Shown here: positions 36,113 through 43,592 of the stretch, in pieces | How the letters are laid out: each line of letters begins with the position of its first letter | How positions within the stretch are numbered: the first letter of the stretch is position 1 | Assembly: GCF_003751225.1 (NCBI RefSeq) | Contig: NZ_RJKE01000001.1 | Coordinates: 8,060,001 to 8,124,000, forward strand | Length of the DNA: 64,000 nt | Source: Actinocorallia herbida | GTDB lineage: Bacteria; Actinomycetota; Actinomycetes; Streptosporangiales; Streptosporangiaceae | Reading direction: 5' to 3' | The notes under the pieces: model-generated | Databases searched by the model: none | What the model was told of the DNA's origin: nothing | The model's input: the letters and a program-made list of their open reading frames with translations, nothing else | Translations under genes and position numbers: made by a program

Positions 36113-36277
36113 CCCTCACCAATTCCGACAAATTAGAGAGATCCCCACTCTTGTGGACCTAGCATCGGTCTGCCCCCTGGATCACCGTGCTCCGCCAGCC
36201 CAAGAGCAGGAACCTCAGGTCCTCCCTCTCGGTGACATGCCGACAGACCCATCCAGCGGCGCGAGCGCCTGCTCGGC

Positions 36278-36574
36278 GTGGTCAAGCTGATCCGCACGGC
36301 GCTGCCCCTCATCGAGGCGTCGATCAGACGGACGTCCGTCTTCACCAAGATTCCCGCAGCCGTCACGAGCGTCTGCGCAGCCGTGGCCGAGGAAGCGCTC
36401 AAGAACGGGGACGCGTGGCCGGCTCGGAGCGTCTCCGATCTGCGCAAGCGCGCCAAGAACGCCTTGACCGAGGAGGAGGCGCTGCGCGCGCTCGTCGAAC
36501 TTTTCGAGGTGACCCTGCGCGACTTCGAGAAGAACCACCCGGAGTCCCGGCTCACCGAGAGGTTCCTTCTGTGA
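36278..36574 (+). CDS. Hypothetical helical protein, start uncertain
   Basis: 98 residues from a GTG without a convincing ribosome site. The frame is open for 14 more codons upstream but has no ATG, so the 5' end may be lost. The sequence is almost wholly helical and charged (SDLRKRAKNALTEEEALRALVELFEV). No family is recognised. It overlaps the next gene by four bases (GTGA), so the pair forms an operon. Codon use is less GC-rich than its neighbours at the 5' end. Confidence 0.5.
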   Translation: MVKLIRTALPLIEASIRRTSVFTKIPAAVTSVCAAVAEEALKNGDAWPARSVSDLRKRAKNALTEEEALRALVELFEVTLRDFEKNHPESRLTERFLL

Positions 36575-36969
36575 ACGGCGTCGTGTGGCCGTTCGCGGTG
36601 ACCCGGAGCCGCGGGCACGGCTACCGGACGGTCATCGCCCCGCGGGCGCTCATCGGCGCCGGGGCGACCTCGGTCCTTTCCGAGGGGACGGTGGACGACA
36701 TCGGCCCGCACGCCCGTGTCCGCAAGGTCACCGGCGCGGACGGCGCCGAGCTGTGGCTCGTCTACCGCGTCTCGGTGCTGTCGGAGAGCGACGTCGGCGC
36801 TGAAGGCGCTCCGGTGCTCGACCGGTACGGCCGGCCTGTCCGGCTGACCGAAGGCGTGGTCGTCGGCGCGAAGCCCACCGGGGGCGTCACCGAGGCGCTG
36901 TTCGCGAAGGTCCGCGAGCGGACGCGGCAGGCCCTCGGCGATTTCTGGCAGGCCGACGACCTCGCCTAG
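36571..36969 (+). CDS. Hypothetical beta-rich protein
   Basis: 132 residues from a GTG coupled to the upstream helical protein. It begins VNGVVWPFAVTRSRGHGYRTVIAP and contains alternating strands and Gly/Thr turns (ELWLVYRVSVLSESDVG), with a helical end (VTEALFAKVRERTRQALGDFW). I do not recognise the family. The small, coupled pair in an isolated pocket resembles accessory-gene modules such as toxin-antitoxin or defence pairs, but nothing proves this. Confidence 0.5.
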   Translation: MNGVVWPFAVTRSRGHGYRTVIAPRALIGAGATSVLSEGTVDDIGPHARVRKVTGADGAELWLVYRVSVLSESDVGAEGAPVLDRYGRPVRLTEGVVVGAKPTGGVTEALFAKVRERTRQALGDFWQADDLA

Positions 36970-37050
36970 GAGCCGACGTGACGACGCCCTCGGACGGGCG
37001 TCGGCGCACGTCCAGGCCGTCATCTCCTGGGCGGCTCCGGGGCGCGGTGG

Positions 37051-37701
37051 TCACAGGCGGGGTGCCTCGAACATGGGGGTGAGGGTGGCTACGAAGGAGC
37101 GGATGATGGGGTACTGCTCCTCCGGGGTTTTGCCGCGGAGCCCCAGGACGGGGTCCAGGCCGTCGTAGTAGGGGGCCAGGGCCAGGTGGGGGAGGACGAG
37201 CATGAGGAGGGCGAGGGCGGCCTCGTCGTCGAGGTCGGGGCGGATCTCGCCGCGGTCGCGCCAGCCGGCCAGCAATGGGGTGATCGACTCGCGGTAGTGC
37301 AGGTTCGACGGCTCGCGCACCAGGACGCGGACGGTGTTGTCGATCTCCAGGTGCATCGCGGCGGTCACGGCGCGCTCGAGCGGGTGGGCGGCGAAGTAGT
37401 CGGCCCAGAGGCAGCACATGTCGCCGAGCCAGTGGGTGAACGGCTGGTCGAAGTCGCTTCCGGCGATGCCCTTGACGATCTCGTCGCGGATGCGCTTGGC
37501 GGTCTCCTCGGCGACATAGGTGAAGAACTCGAGCTTGTCGTCGAAGTACTGGAAGAGGGAGCCCTTGGCGATGTCGGCCTCGCGGGCGATCGTGTTGAGG
37601 CTTCCGGTCGAGTATCCGTGCTCGCCGAACTCCCGCTGGGCGGCCTGGAGCACACGCTCGCGCTTGGCGGGATTCAGGCGGAACCACGTCGAAGTAGGCA
37701 T
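37051..37701 (-). CDS. TetR-family transcriptional regulator
   Basis: 216 residues from the ATG at 37701. Helix-turn-helix near residues 32-55 (SLNTIAREADIAKGSLFQYFDDK). The ligand domain has a Trp/Cys-rich segment (HWLGDMCCLWADYF). Divergent from another TetR gene 57 bases away; such pairs usually cross-regulate. Confidence 0.85.
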   Translation of the reverse strand: MPTSTWFRLNPAKRERVLQAAQREFGEHGYSTGSLNTIAREADIAKGSLFQYFDDKLEFFTYVAEETAKRIRDEIVKGIAGSDFDQPFTHWLGDMCCLWADYFAAHPLERAVTAAMHLEIDNTVRVLVREPSNLHYRESITPLLAGWRDRGEIRPDLDDEAALALLMLVLPHLALAPYYDGLDPVLGLRGKTPEEQYPIIRSFVATLTPMFEAPRL

Positions 37702-37716
37702 CGCGGCAATCCTAGT

Positions 37717-37737
37717 GGGCCTGTACGGGTACGGCCC
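37717..37737. promoter_or_regulatory. Imperfect palindrome between two divergent TetR genes
   Basis: GGGCC at 37717-37721, GTAC at 37723-37726, GTAC at 37729-37732 and GGCCC at 37733-37737 make an imperfect inverted repeat centred in the 57-base intergenic spacer, a natural place for an operator shared by both genes. Confidence 0.45.
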
Positions 37738-37758
37738 GTCACCGTTTAGAGTCACCCC

Positions 37759-38346
37759 ATGAGCGAGAACCGGGTCCGGACCGGCACCCAGTGGGCGCGC
37801 GCCGACGCCACCCGCCAGGCGCTGCTGGACGCCGCCCGCGAGGTCTTCGCGGCGCGCGGCTACGAGGCCGCCGGGATCGCCGAGATCGTCGAGCGCTCGG
37901 GCATCTCCGTCGGGAGCCTCTACCACCACTACGGCGGCAAGTCCGGTCTGTTCCTCGCGCTGTGGGAGGAGCACACCGCCGCGCAGGAGCGGAAGGCCAC
38001 CCACGCGGTGAAGTCGGCCCGCGCGGCGGGCGAGAAGGACTCCATCACCCTGTTCATCAAGGGCACCGAGGCCTTCCTCGAGGTCTGCTGGACCGACCGC
38101 CACACCAGCCGCCTGTTCGTCGCCGGCGAGGGCCCCTCCGGCTTCGGCCTCATGCGCCGCTCCCGCCTCCGCCAGTGGCTCGCCCAGAACACCCGCCTCC
38201 TGGCCGACCAGAACAAGATGCTCGCCCTCATCCTCACCACCGCCATCGGCGAAGCCGGCCGCGAGGTCTCCATCGCCGACTCCCCCGAGGAAGCCCAGAC
38301 CCTCATCCACCAGACGACCCAGATCCTCACCCGCCTGGCCCGCTGA
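37759..38346 (+). CDS. TetR-family transcriptional regulator
   Basis: 195 residues. Helix-turn-helix at about residues 38-60 (AGIAEIVERSGISVGSLYHHYGGK). Ligand domain ordinary for the family. No obvious target besides its divergent TetR neighbour. Confidence 0.85.
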   Translation: MSENRVRTGTQWARADATRQALLDAAREVFAARGYEAAGIAEIVERSGISVGSLYHHYGGKSGLFLALWEEHTAAQERKATHAVKSARAAGEKDSITLFIKGTEAFLEVCWTDRHTSRLFVAGEGPSGFGLMRRSRLRQWLAQNTRLLADQNKMLALILTTAIGEAGREVSIADSPEEAQTLIHQTTQILTRLAR

Positions 38347-38406
38347 CCCCGCCCTCCGCGCCCGCGCGAACCTCCTCGCCTTGCCGGACCCCGGCGACCC
38401 AAAGAG

Positions 38407-38436
38407 GTAGATTGAATCTACGTAGATCTCATCTAC
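38407..38436. promoter_or_regulatory. Two tandem 15-base inverted repeats in front of the AAA ATPase
   Basis: GTAGAT-TGA-ATCTAC (38407-38421) is followed without a gap by GTAGAT-CTC-ATCTAC (38422-38436), and an ATAGAT half-site follows two bases on. The identical arms in tandem, 18 bases before the GTG start, strongly suggest cooperative binding of a dimeric repressor, possibly the product of the gene itself. Confidence 0.65.
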
Positions 38437-38454
38437 ATAGATGCGGGGACGGAC

Positions 38455-39903
38455 GTGGACGATTTCATCGGCCGGGCGGCGGAACTCGCGCTGCTGCGCA
38501 AACGGCTCGCGCTCGTGGAACGCACCGGCAAGGGGGCTGCGGTCGCCCTGCGCGGCCGACGCCAGGTGGGGAAGTCCCGGCTGGTCCAGGAGTTCTGCAA
38601 CCGGGCCGGAATCCCTTACGTCTTCTCCGCCGCGACGAAGGGCGCCTCCCCCGTAGAGGCCGTAGCGAACTTCCTCAGGGATCTGCGGGAGTCGGACCTG
38701 CCGACGGACACCGCACTCGTCCCGACCTCCGCCGACGGGTCGTGGCCCAACGCCTTCCGTGCGCTCGCGGCCGTCCTGCCCGCGCGGCCGTGTGTGGTGG
38801 TCCTCGACGAACTGCCTTGGCTCAGCGAGCAGGACGGCCTGTTCGACGGGGCGCTCCAGACCGCGTGGGACCGCCTGCTGTCGTCCCGGCCCGTCCTGCT
38901 GCTCCTGCTCGGCAGCGACCTGCACATGATGGAACGGCTGACCGCCTACGACAGGCCGTTCTACGGCCGTGCCGACACGACGGTGCTCGGCCCGCTGAAC
39001 CCGGCCGACCTCGCCGACGCCCTGGGCCTGCCCGCCGCGGACGCCGTCGACGCCCACCTGATCACCGGCGGCCTCCCGGGAGTCGTCCGCACGTGGCCGC
39101 ACGCGATGCCCGCCTTGGACTTCCTCCGGCAGGAGGCCGACGATCCCGCCGCGCCGGTGTTCGGTGTCCCGGAGGCGGCCCTGGCCGCGGAGTTCCCGAA
39201 TCCCGACCTCTCCCGGCGCGTCATCGAGGCCGTGGGGGCGGGCGACCGGACCCACGCCAACATCGCCGCCACCGCGGGCAGCCGCGAAGGCGCCCTGCCC
39301 TCGGGCACGCTCTCGCCCCTCCTGCACCGGATGACCGAGGAGAAGCGCATCCTCGCCATCGACGAACCGGTGTCCACACGCCCCGGCAAACCCGCCCTGT
39401 ACCGGGTCGCCGACAGCAGTCTCCGGCTTTACCTCGGCATCCTGCGCGCCGTCCAGGAGCAGGCCCGCCGTGGACTGCCCGACGCCGGAACCCGGCTGAT
39501 CGAGCGGCGGTGGACGACCTGGCGCGGTCGTGCCGTCGAACCCCTGGTACGGACCTCCCTTGAGTTCTCCGCACTGGCCGGCGCGCTCCCCTGGCCCGAA
39601 GTGGAGGCCGTCGGAGGGTGGTGGAACCGCCGCTTCGACCCCGAGGTCGACCTCGTCGGGGCCGACCGCGCACCCGTCGCAGGACGCGTCCTGTTCGCCG
39701 GATCCACCAAGTGGCTCGCGTCCCCCTTCGGCACTCACGACCTGGACGCCCTGCACCGCTCCGCCAGGCAGATACCGGGCTACGACTCCGCCACCTCGGG
39801 CCTGGTCGTGGCCACCCTGAGCGGCATCTCCCCAGACCTCGACCCTCGCTCCGTGGACCTTGTGTGGACCCCCGGCGACGTCCTCGACGCCTGGCGCCGC
39901 TGA
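38455..39903 (+). CDS. AAA ATPase with C-terminal DUF234-like nuclease-fold domain
   Basis: 482 residues from a GTG. Walker A is G34-RRQVGKS41, Walker B VVVLDELPW (D118, E119), and a sensor-like LLLGSD follows near 155. A winged-helix region covers about 245-330, and the C-terminal part (about 350-482) contains RRFDPEVDLVGAD (D-x-EVDLV), resembling the PD-(D/E)XK core seen in DUF234. It belongs to the archaeal-type ATPase superfamily, whose members are often mobile and of unknown role. Regulatory repeats lie immediately upstream. Confidence 0.75.
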   Translation: MDDFIGRAAELALLRKRLALVERTGKGAAVALRGRRQVGKSRLVQEFCNRAGIPYVFSAATKGASPVEAVANFLRDLRESDLPTDTALVPTSADGSWPNAFRALAAVLPARPCVVVLDELPWLSEQDGLFDGALQTAWDRLLSSRPVLLLLLGSDLHMMERLTAYDRPFYGRADTTVLGPLNPADLADALGLPAADAVDAHLITGGLPGVVRTWPHAMPALDFLRQEADDPAAPVFGVPEAALAAEFPNPDLSRRVIEAVGAGDRTHANIAATAGSREGALPSGTLSPLLHRMTEEKRILAIDEPVSTRPGKPALYRVADSSLRLYLGILRAVQEQARRGLPDAGTRLIERRWTTWRGRAVEPLVRTSLEFSALAGALPWPEVEAVGGWWNRRFDPEVDLVGADRAPVAGRVLFAGSTKWLASPFGTHDLDALHRSARQIPGYDSATSGLVVATLSGISPDLDPRSVDLVWTPGDVLDAWRR

Positions 39904-39976
39904 CGATCCGGAGGGGACACATGGGGTCCCGACGGCCTCGTTACGGCTGCCCCGGATCGGTGGGCGGGGTGGGGGA

Positions 39977-40669
39977 TCAGAATCCTGGGTCGGAGACGAA
40001 TTCCGGTTCCAGGTGGGTGTCCAGGAAAGCGAAGATTCGGGTCCAGGCGTCTTGGGCGTCTTCGGGGACGTGGTGCATGCCGCCTACGCGGATCATCGTC
40101 TTGTAGGGGTCGCCGTGGGACTGGATGAAGCCGTGGGGGGCGTCGGGGTAGAGCTTGATGTCGTGGGGGACGGATGCCGCGGTGAGGGCCTCGCGGTACC
40201 GCTCGACGTCGGCGACGGGGACGATCGTGTCCTTGCCGCCGAAGCTGCCCACGACGGGGCAGGGGGCGGTGAGGAGGGGATCCAGGTCCTTGGGGACGAG
40301 GCCGTAGTTGACGACGGCGGCGTCGAAGAGGCCGCGGCCGCCCGCGATCAGGGCGAACTGGCCGCCCAGGCAGAAACCGGCGACGGCGACGTAACCGGTG
40401 CAGTCGTCGCGCGCGGTGAGGGCGCCGCGGGCCTCGGCGATGCGGTCGAAGACCGGGCCGGTGCCTTTCAGGGCGCCCTGGAAGACCTGTTTGACGCAGC
40501 GGGGATTGCCGCCCTCGTAGAGGGACGGCGCGTAGGCGAGGTAGCCGTTCGCGGCGAGGTGCGCGCACTGCCGGGCGACGTCCCCGGTCAGGCCGAACGC
40601 GTCGTGCAGCACGATCACACCGGGGAAGGGTCCCGCACCGGACGGGACGGACAAATGGCCTTTGCGCAT
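39977..40669 (-). CDS. Dienelactone hydrolase family protein
   Basis: 230 residues from the ATG at 40669 (ATG at 40672 overlaps the AGGAGGA site). Catalytic triad: Cys in GFCLGGQ (about 121), Asp in GGKD, and His in PDAPHGF. Alpha/beta hydrolase fold. It opens lactones or esters. Lies 61 bases after a Baeyer-Villiger-type monooxygenase, which makes esters or lactones from ketones, so the two should act in sequence. Confidence 0.85.
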   Translation of the reverse strand: MRKGHLSVPSGAGPFPGVIVLHDAFGLTGDVARQCAHLAANGYLAYAPSLYEGGNPRCVKQVFQGALKGTGPVFDRIAEARGALTARDDCTGYVAVAGFCLGGQFALIAGGRGLFDAAVVNYGLVPKDLDPLLTAPCPVVGSFGGKDTIVPVADVERYREALTAASVPHDIKLYPDAPHGFIQSHGDPYKTMIRVGGMHHVPEDAQDAWTRIFAFLDTHLEPEFVSDPGF

Positions 40670-40733
40670 CATTCCTCCTGCATGGGGAGATGCGCGCCGC
40701 GGCCGAGGGCGGCGGCCGCGGCGCGAGAAGCGG

Positions 40734-42167
40734 TCACCGGAGAATGTAGTCCTCGCGGCGGGCCTTGCGGGAGTCCGACCAGAACTCGAAGGTGAAGCCG
40801 GGCCAGATGGTCCGGTTGACGCCGTCCTTGTCGAGGTACCAGGAATCGCAGCCGCCCTCGTTCCAGACGGCCCTGCGCAGCCGCTTGTGGAGCTTGTCGT
40901 TGTAGGCGCGCAGGGCTTCCGGCTTGGGCTCGACGGTCGTCGCGCCGGTCTCGGACAGCAGCTTGAGCAGGCTGAGGATGTGCGCGACCTGCGTCTCGAT
41001 CATGAAGACCACGGAGTTGTGGCCGAGGCCGGTGTTCGGGCCGAGCAGCATGAAGAAGTTGGGGAAGCCGGGGAGGGTCGTGCCGTGGTGGGCCTCGATG
41101 CCGTTCTCCCACGCCTGCTGGATCTTCTGCCCGTTCCGTCCGGTGATGACCCAGCTGTCCATGGCGTCGACGACCTTGAAGCCGGTGCCGAAGACGATGG
41201 CGTCGACCTCGATCTCGCGGCCGTCCCTGGTGACGACGGAGTTCGCCCTGACCTCGGCGATCCCGTCGGTGACGAGGTCGACGTCGTCGCGGGCCATCGC
41301 CGGGTAGTAGTCGTTGGACAGCAGCACCCGCTTGCAGCCGATGGTGTAGTCGGGGGTGAGCTTGCGGCGCAGCTCGGGGTCCTTGACCTGCCGCTTGAGG
41401 TGGCTGGTGGCCATCCACTTCATCGGCCCGGACAGCCGCGGGTCGAGCGCGAACCCGACGGCCCGCGCCTCGAGCACCCAGTAGACGACGTTCCGGACGG
41501 CCCGCGGCACGCCGGGCAGCTTGAAGGCGGCCGGGAGCTTGATGTTCGGCTTCGACTGGATCCACGCGGGCGTCCGCTGGAAGACGGTCGTGCGCGCGGC
41601 CTTCTTCGCGATCTGCGGGACGAACTGGATCGCCGACGCCCCCGTGCCGATGACCGCGACCCGCTTGCCGGAGAGGTCGTAGGAGTGGTCCCACTCGGCG
41701 GAGTGGAACGCCTTGCCCTGGAAGGTCTCCAGGCCGGGGACCTCGGGGAAGTTCGGCACGTGCAGGGCGCCGACGCCGGACACGACCGCGCGCGGCCGGA
41801 GCACCTCGCCGTCGCCGAGCGCGACGTTCCAGCGCGCGGCCGCGTCGTCGTACTCGACGGCCTCGACGTGCGAGTCGAAGCGGATGTGCTTCTTCACGTC
41901 GTACTTCTCGGCGCAGTGGGCGAGGTAGCGCTGGATCTCCGGCTGGGGCGCGAAGAGCTCGGTCCAGTTCCGGTTCAGTTCGAACGAGAACGAGTACATC
42001 GGGGACGGGACGTCGCAGGCGCAGCCCGGGTAGGTGTTCTCCCACCAGGTGCCGCCGAGATCCGAGGCCTTCTCGAGGATGACGAAGTCGTGGTGGCCCG
42101 CCTCTTTGAGCTTGATGCCCATGCCGAGGCCGGCGAAGCCCGCGCCGATGATCACGATCTGGCTCAT
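40734..42167 (-). CDS. Flavin-containing (Baeyer-Villiger-type) monooxygenase
   Basis: 477 residues. N-terminal FAD site IGAGFAGLGMGIKL, the family fingerprint F-x-G-x3-H-x3-W near 165-175 (FQGKAFHSAEWDHS) with Asp where Pro is usual, and the NADPH-binding VAVIGTGASAIQFVP near 187-201. It inserts one oxygen from O2 into ketones (or oxidises S/N atoms) using NADPH. Divergent from a TetR gene across a perfect palindrome, which probably silences it until substrate is present. Confidence 0.85.
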   Translation of the reverse strand: MSQIVIIGAGFAGLGMGIKLKEAGHHDFVILEKASDLGGTWWENTYPGCACDVPSPMYSFSFELNRNWTELFAPQPEIQRYLAHCAEKYDVKKHIRFDSHVEAVEYDDAAARWNVALGDGEVLRPRAVVSGVGALHVPNFPEVPGLETFQGKAFHSAEWDHSYDLSGKRVAVIGTGASAIQFVPQIAKKAARTTVFQRTPAWIQSKPNIKLPAAFKLPGVPRAVRNVVYWVLEARAVGFALDPRLSGPMKWMATSHLKRQVKDPELRRKLTPDYTIGCKRVLLSNDYYPAMARDDVDLVTDGIAEVRANSVVTRDGREIEVDAIVFGTGFKVVDAMDSWVITGRNGQKIQQAWENGIEAHHGTTLPGFPNFFMLLGPNTGLGHNSVVFMIETQVAHILSLLKLLSETGATTVEPKPEALRAYNDKLHKRLRRAVWNEGGCDSWYLDKDGVNRTIWPGFTFEFWSDSRKARREDYILR

Positions 42168-42205
42168 CGAACCTGCCCTTATTAGTCGAACCGTCTACTA
42201 CTGGG

Positions 42206-42230
42206 GGTAAGTTACCTCGGGTAACTTACC
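42206..42230. promoter_or_regulatory. Perfect 25-base palindromic operator for the TetR/BVMO pair
   Basis: Arms GGTAAGTTACC (42206-42216) and GGTAACTTACC (42220-42230) are perfect inverted repeats around a TCG spacer. It sits between the divergent starts at 42167 and 42232 and thus can repress both. A near copy of its central 19 bases is found at 59620-59638 before the encapsulin gene. Confidence 0.85.
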
Positions 42231-42231
42231 G

Positions 42232-42906
42232 ATGGTAGGGTATATCGACGTGACGCAGACCACAGGCCAGGACGCCACCGGCCAGGAAGCGCCCGCCCCC
42301 CGGCGCAAGCGGATGTCGCGCGCCGACCGGGAGCGGCAGATGCTCGCCGTCGCCGAGGAGGTCTTCGCCGAACGCGGGTTCCGCGCGGCGGCCATGGAGG
42401 AGATCGCCGAGCGCTGCGGCGTCTCCAAGCCGATGCTGTACGAGTACTTCGGGTCCAAGGACGGCCTGCTGCTCGCCTGCCTGACCCGGGCCAGGGCCGA
42501 GCTGCACGAGGTCACCGCGGCCGCGATGGCCGAGGGCACCGATCCGCTCGACACGCTGCACCGCGGCCTCGTCGCCTACTACGGCTTCACCGAGAGCCAC
42601 CGGAACTCGTTCGCGATCCTGCAGAACGAGGCGATCGGACTGCCGCACGCCGCGGTCGAGGCGGTCGAGGCGACCCGGCGGCAGCAGCACGGGCTGATCG
42701 CGCCGATCATGGCCCAGTGGGCGCCCGAGCTGCCGGAGATCGCCATCGAGGCGTACACCGAGATCATCATCGGCGCGTGCGAGCGGATCTCGCTGTGGTG
42801 CACGACCCGGCCGGACGTCACGCCGGAACAGGCCGCGCACTACACGCTGGACTTCTGCTGGCTCGGCCTCCAGGGCCTGTACGACCGCGCGGCTACGGAC
42901 GGATGA
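42232..42906 (+). CDS. TetR-family transcriptional regulator of the monooxygenase locus
   Basis: 224 residues if started at the ATG at 42232; an in-frame GTG at 42250 is equally likely. Helix-turn-helix at about residues 53-75 (AMEEIAERCGVSKPMLYEYFGSK). The ligand domain ends in a TetR_C-like helical stretch. Its 3' end overlaps the convergent phosphopantetheinyl transferase gene by 14 bases. Confidence 0.85.
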   Translation: MVGYIDVTQTTGQDATGQEAPAPRRKRMSRADRERQMLAVAEEVFAERGFRAAAMEEIAERCGVSKPMLYEYFGSKDGLLLACLTRARAELHEVTAAAMAEGTDPLDTLHRGLVAYYGFTESHRNSFAILQNEAIGLPHAAVEAVEATRRQQHGLIAPIMAQWAPELPEIAIEAYTEIIIGACERISLWCTTRPDVTPEQAAHYTLDFCWLGLQGLYDRAATDG

Positions 42907-43519
42907 AGGCCAGCGCGCCCGCGTAGCCCGGCGCGGGGTCGAGGTCCCGCAGGACGGTCCGGGCCGGAAGATCCGGTCTGCCCTTCCACCTCAGCAGCGC
43001 GGGCGGCGCGGACGCCCCGGTGACCTCCACCTCGGTCATGGGCACCTTGAGGCCGTCGCCCGTGGCCTTCAGCAAGGCCTCCTTGCGCGTCCAGTAGACG
43101 TGCAGGTCGCCTTCCGGCTCTCCGGCGAGGATCGCGTCGGCGAGATCGGCGAGCGACCGCCCGCGCTCCTCCACGTCGAGCCCGACCGGCACGTCCGCGA
43201 TCGCGAGGCCGACGAGCCCGCCCGAATGACTCACCGACAGATGCCATCCGGGATAGAGCGGACGCCCGTGCGGCGCGCCGCATCCGGGGCAGGTCCGGTC
43301 CAGGACGACGTCCTTCGGCCGCAGGCCCGTGCGTTCGGCGATCTCCCGCTTGGCGAGCACCACCCCGAGGGTGAACCTGCGCCTGTCGTCTTCCCGCAGG
43401 TAGCGGGCCCGTCGTCCGCGTTCGACGATGTCGAGAAGGGTGAGATCGTCGGCTTCGGGGTCTGACGTCCGACGCCACAGGACGCGACTGGCGAACTCCG
43501 GATGGGACATGGCCATCAA
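42893..43519 (-). CDS. 4'-phosphopantetheinyl transferase (Sfp type)
   Basis: 208 residues. Signature VGLDVEE (about 106-112; Mg2+-binding Asp/Glu) and YWTRKEALLKATGDGL (about 141-156) are intact, plus HLSVSHSG upstream. It transfers the phosphopantetheine arm of CoA to carrier domains of polyketide, non-ribosomal peptide or fatty acid synthases. A start a few codons later (MSHPEF) is possible. Confidence 0.9.
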   Translation of the reverse strand: MMAMSHPEFASRVLWRRTSDPEADDLTLLDIVERGRRARYLREDDRRRFTLGVVLAKREIAERTGLRPKDVVLDRTCPGCGAPHGRPLYPGWHLSVSHSGGLVGLAIADVPVGLDVEERGRSLADLADAILAGEPEGDLHVYWTRKEALLKATGDGLKVPMTEVEVTGASAPPALLRWKGRPDLPARTVLRDLDPAPGYAGALAFIRP

Positions 43520-43592
43520 ATTACGTCATCTACCGGTTATTCGGCAGCGCGTGGGCCGGTTACCCGGCGACTCTAGGTTGGAGCCCGTGGCC

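Noticed and set aside
37051-39756. A 901-residue minus-strand frame
   Set aside because: Only the final 216 codons are a TetR protein; the upstream part is antisense to another TetR gene and the AAA ATPase.
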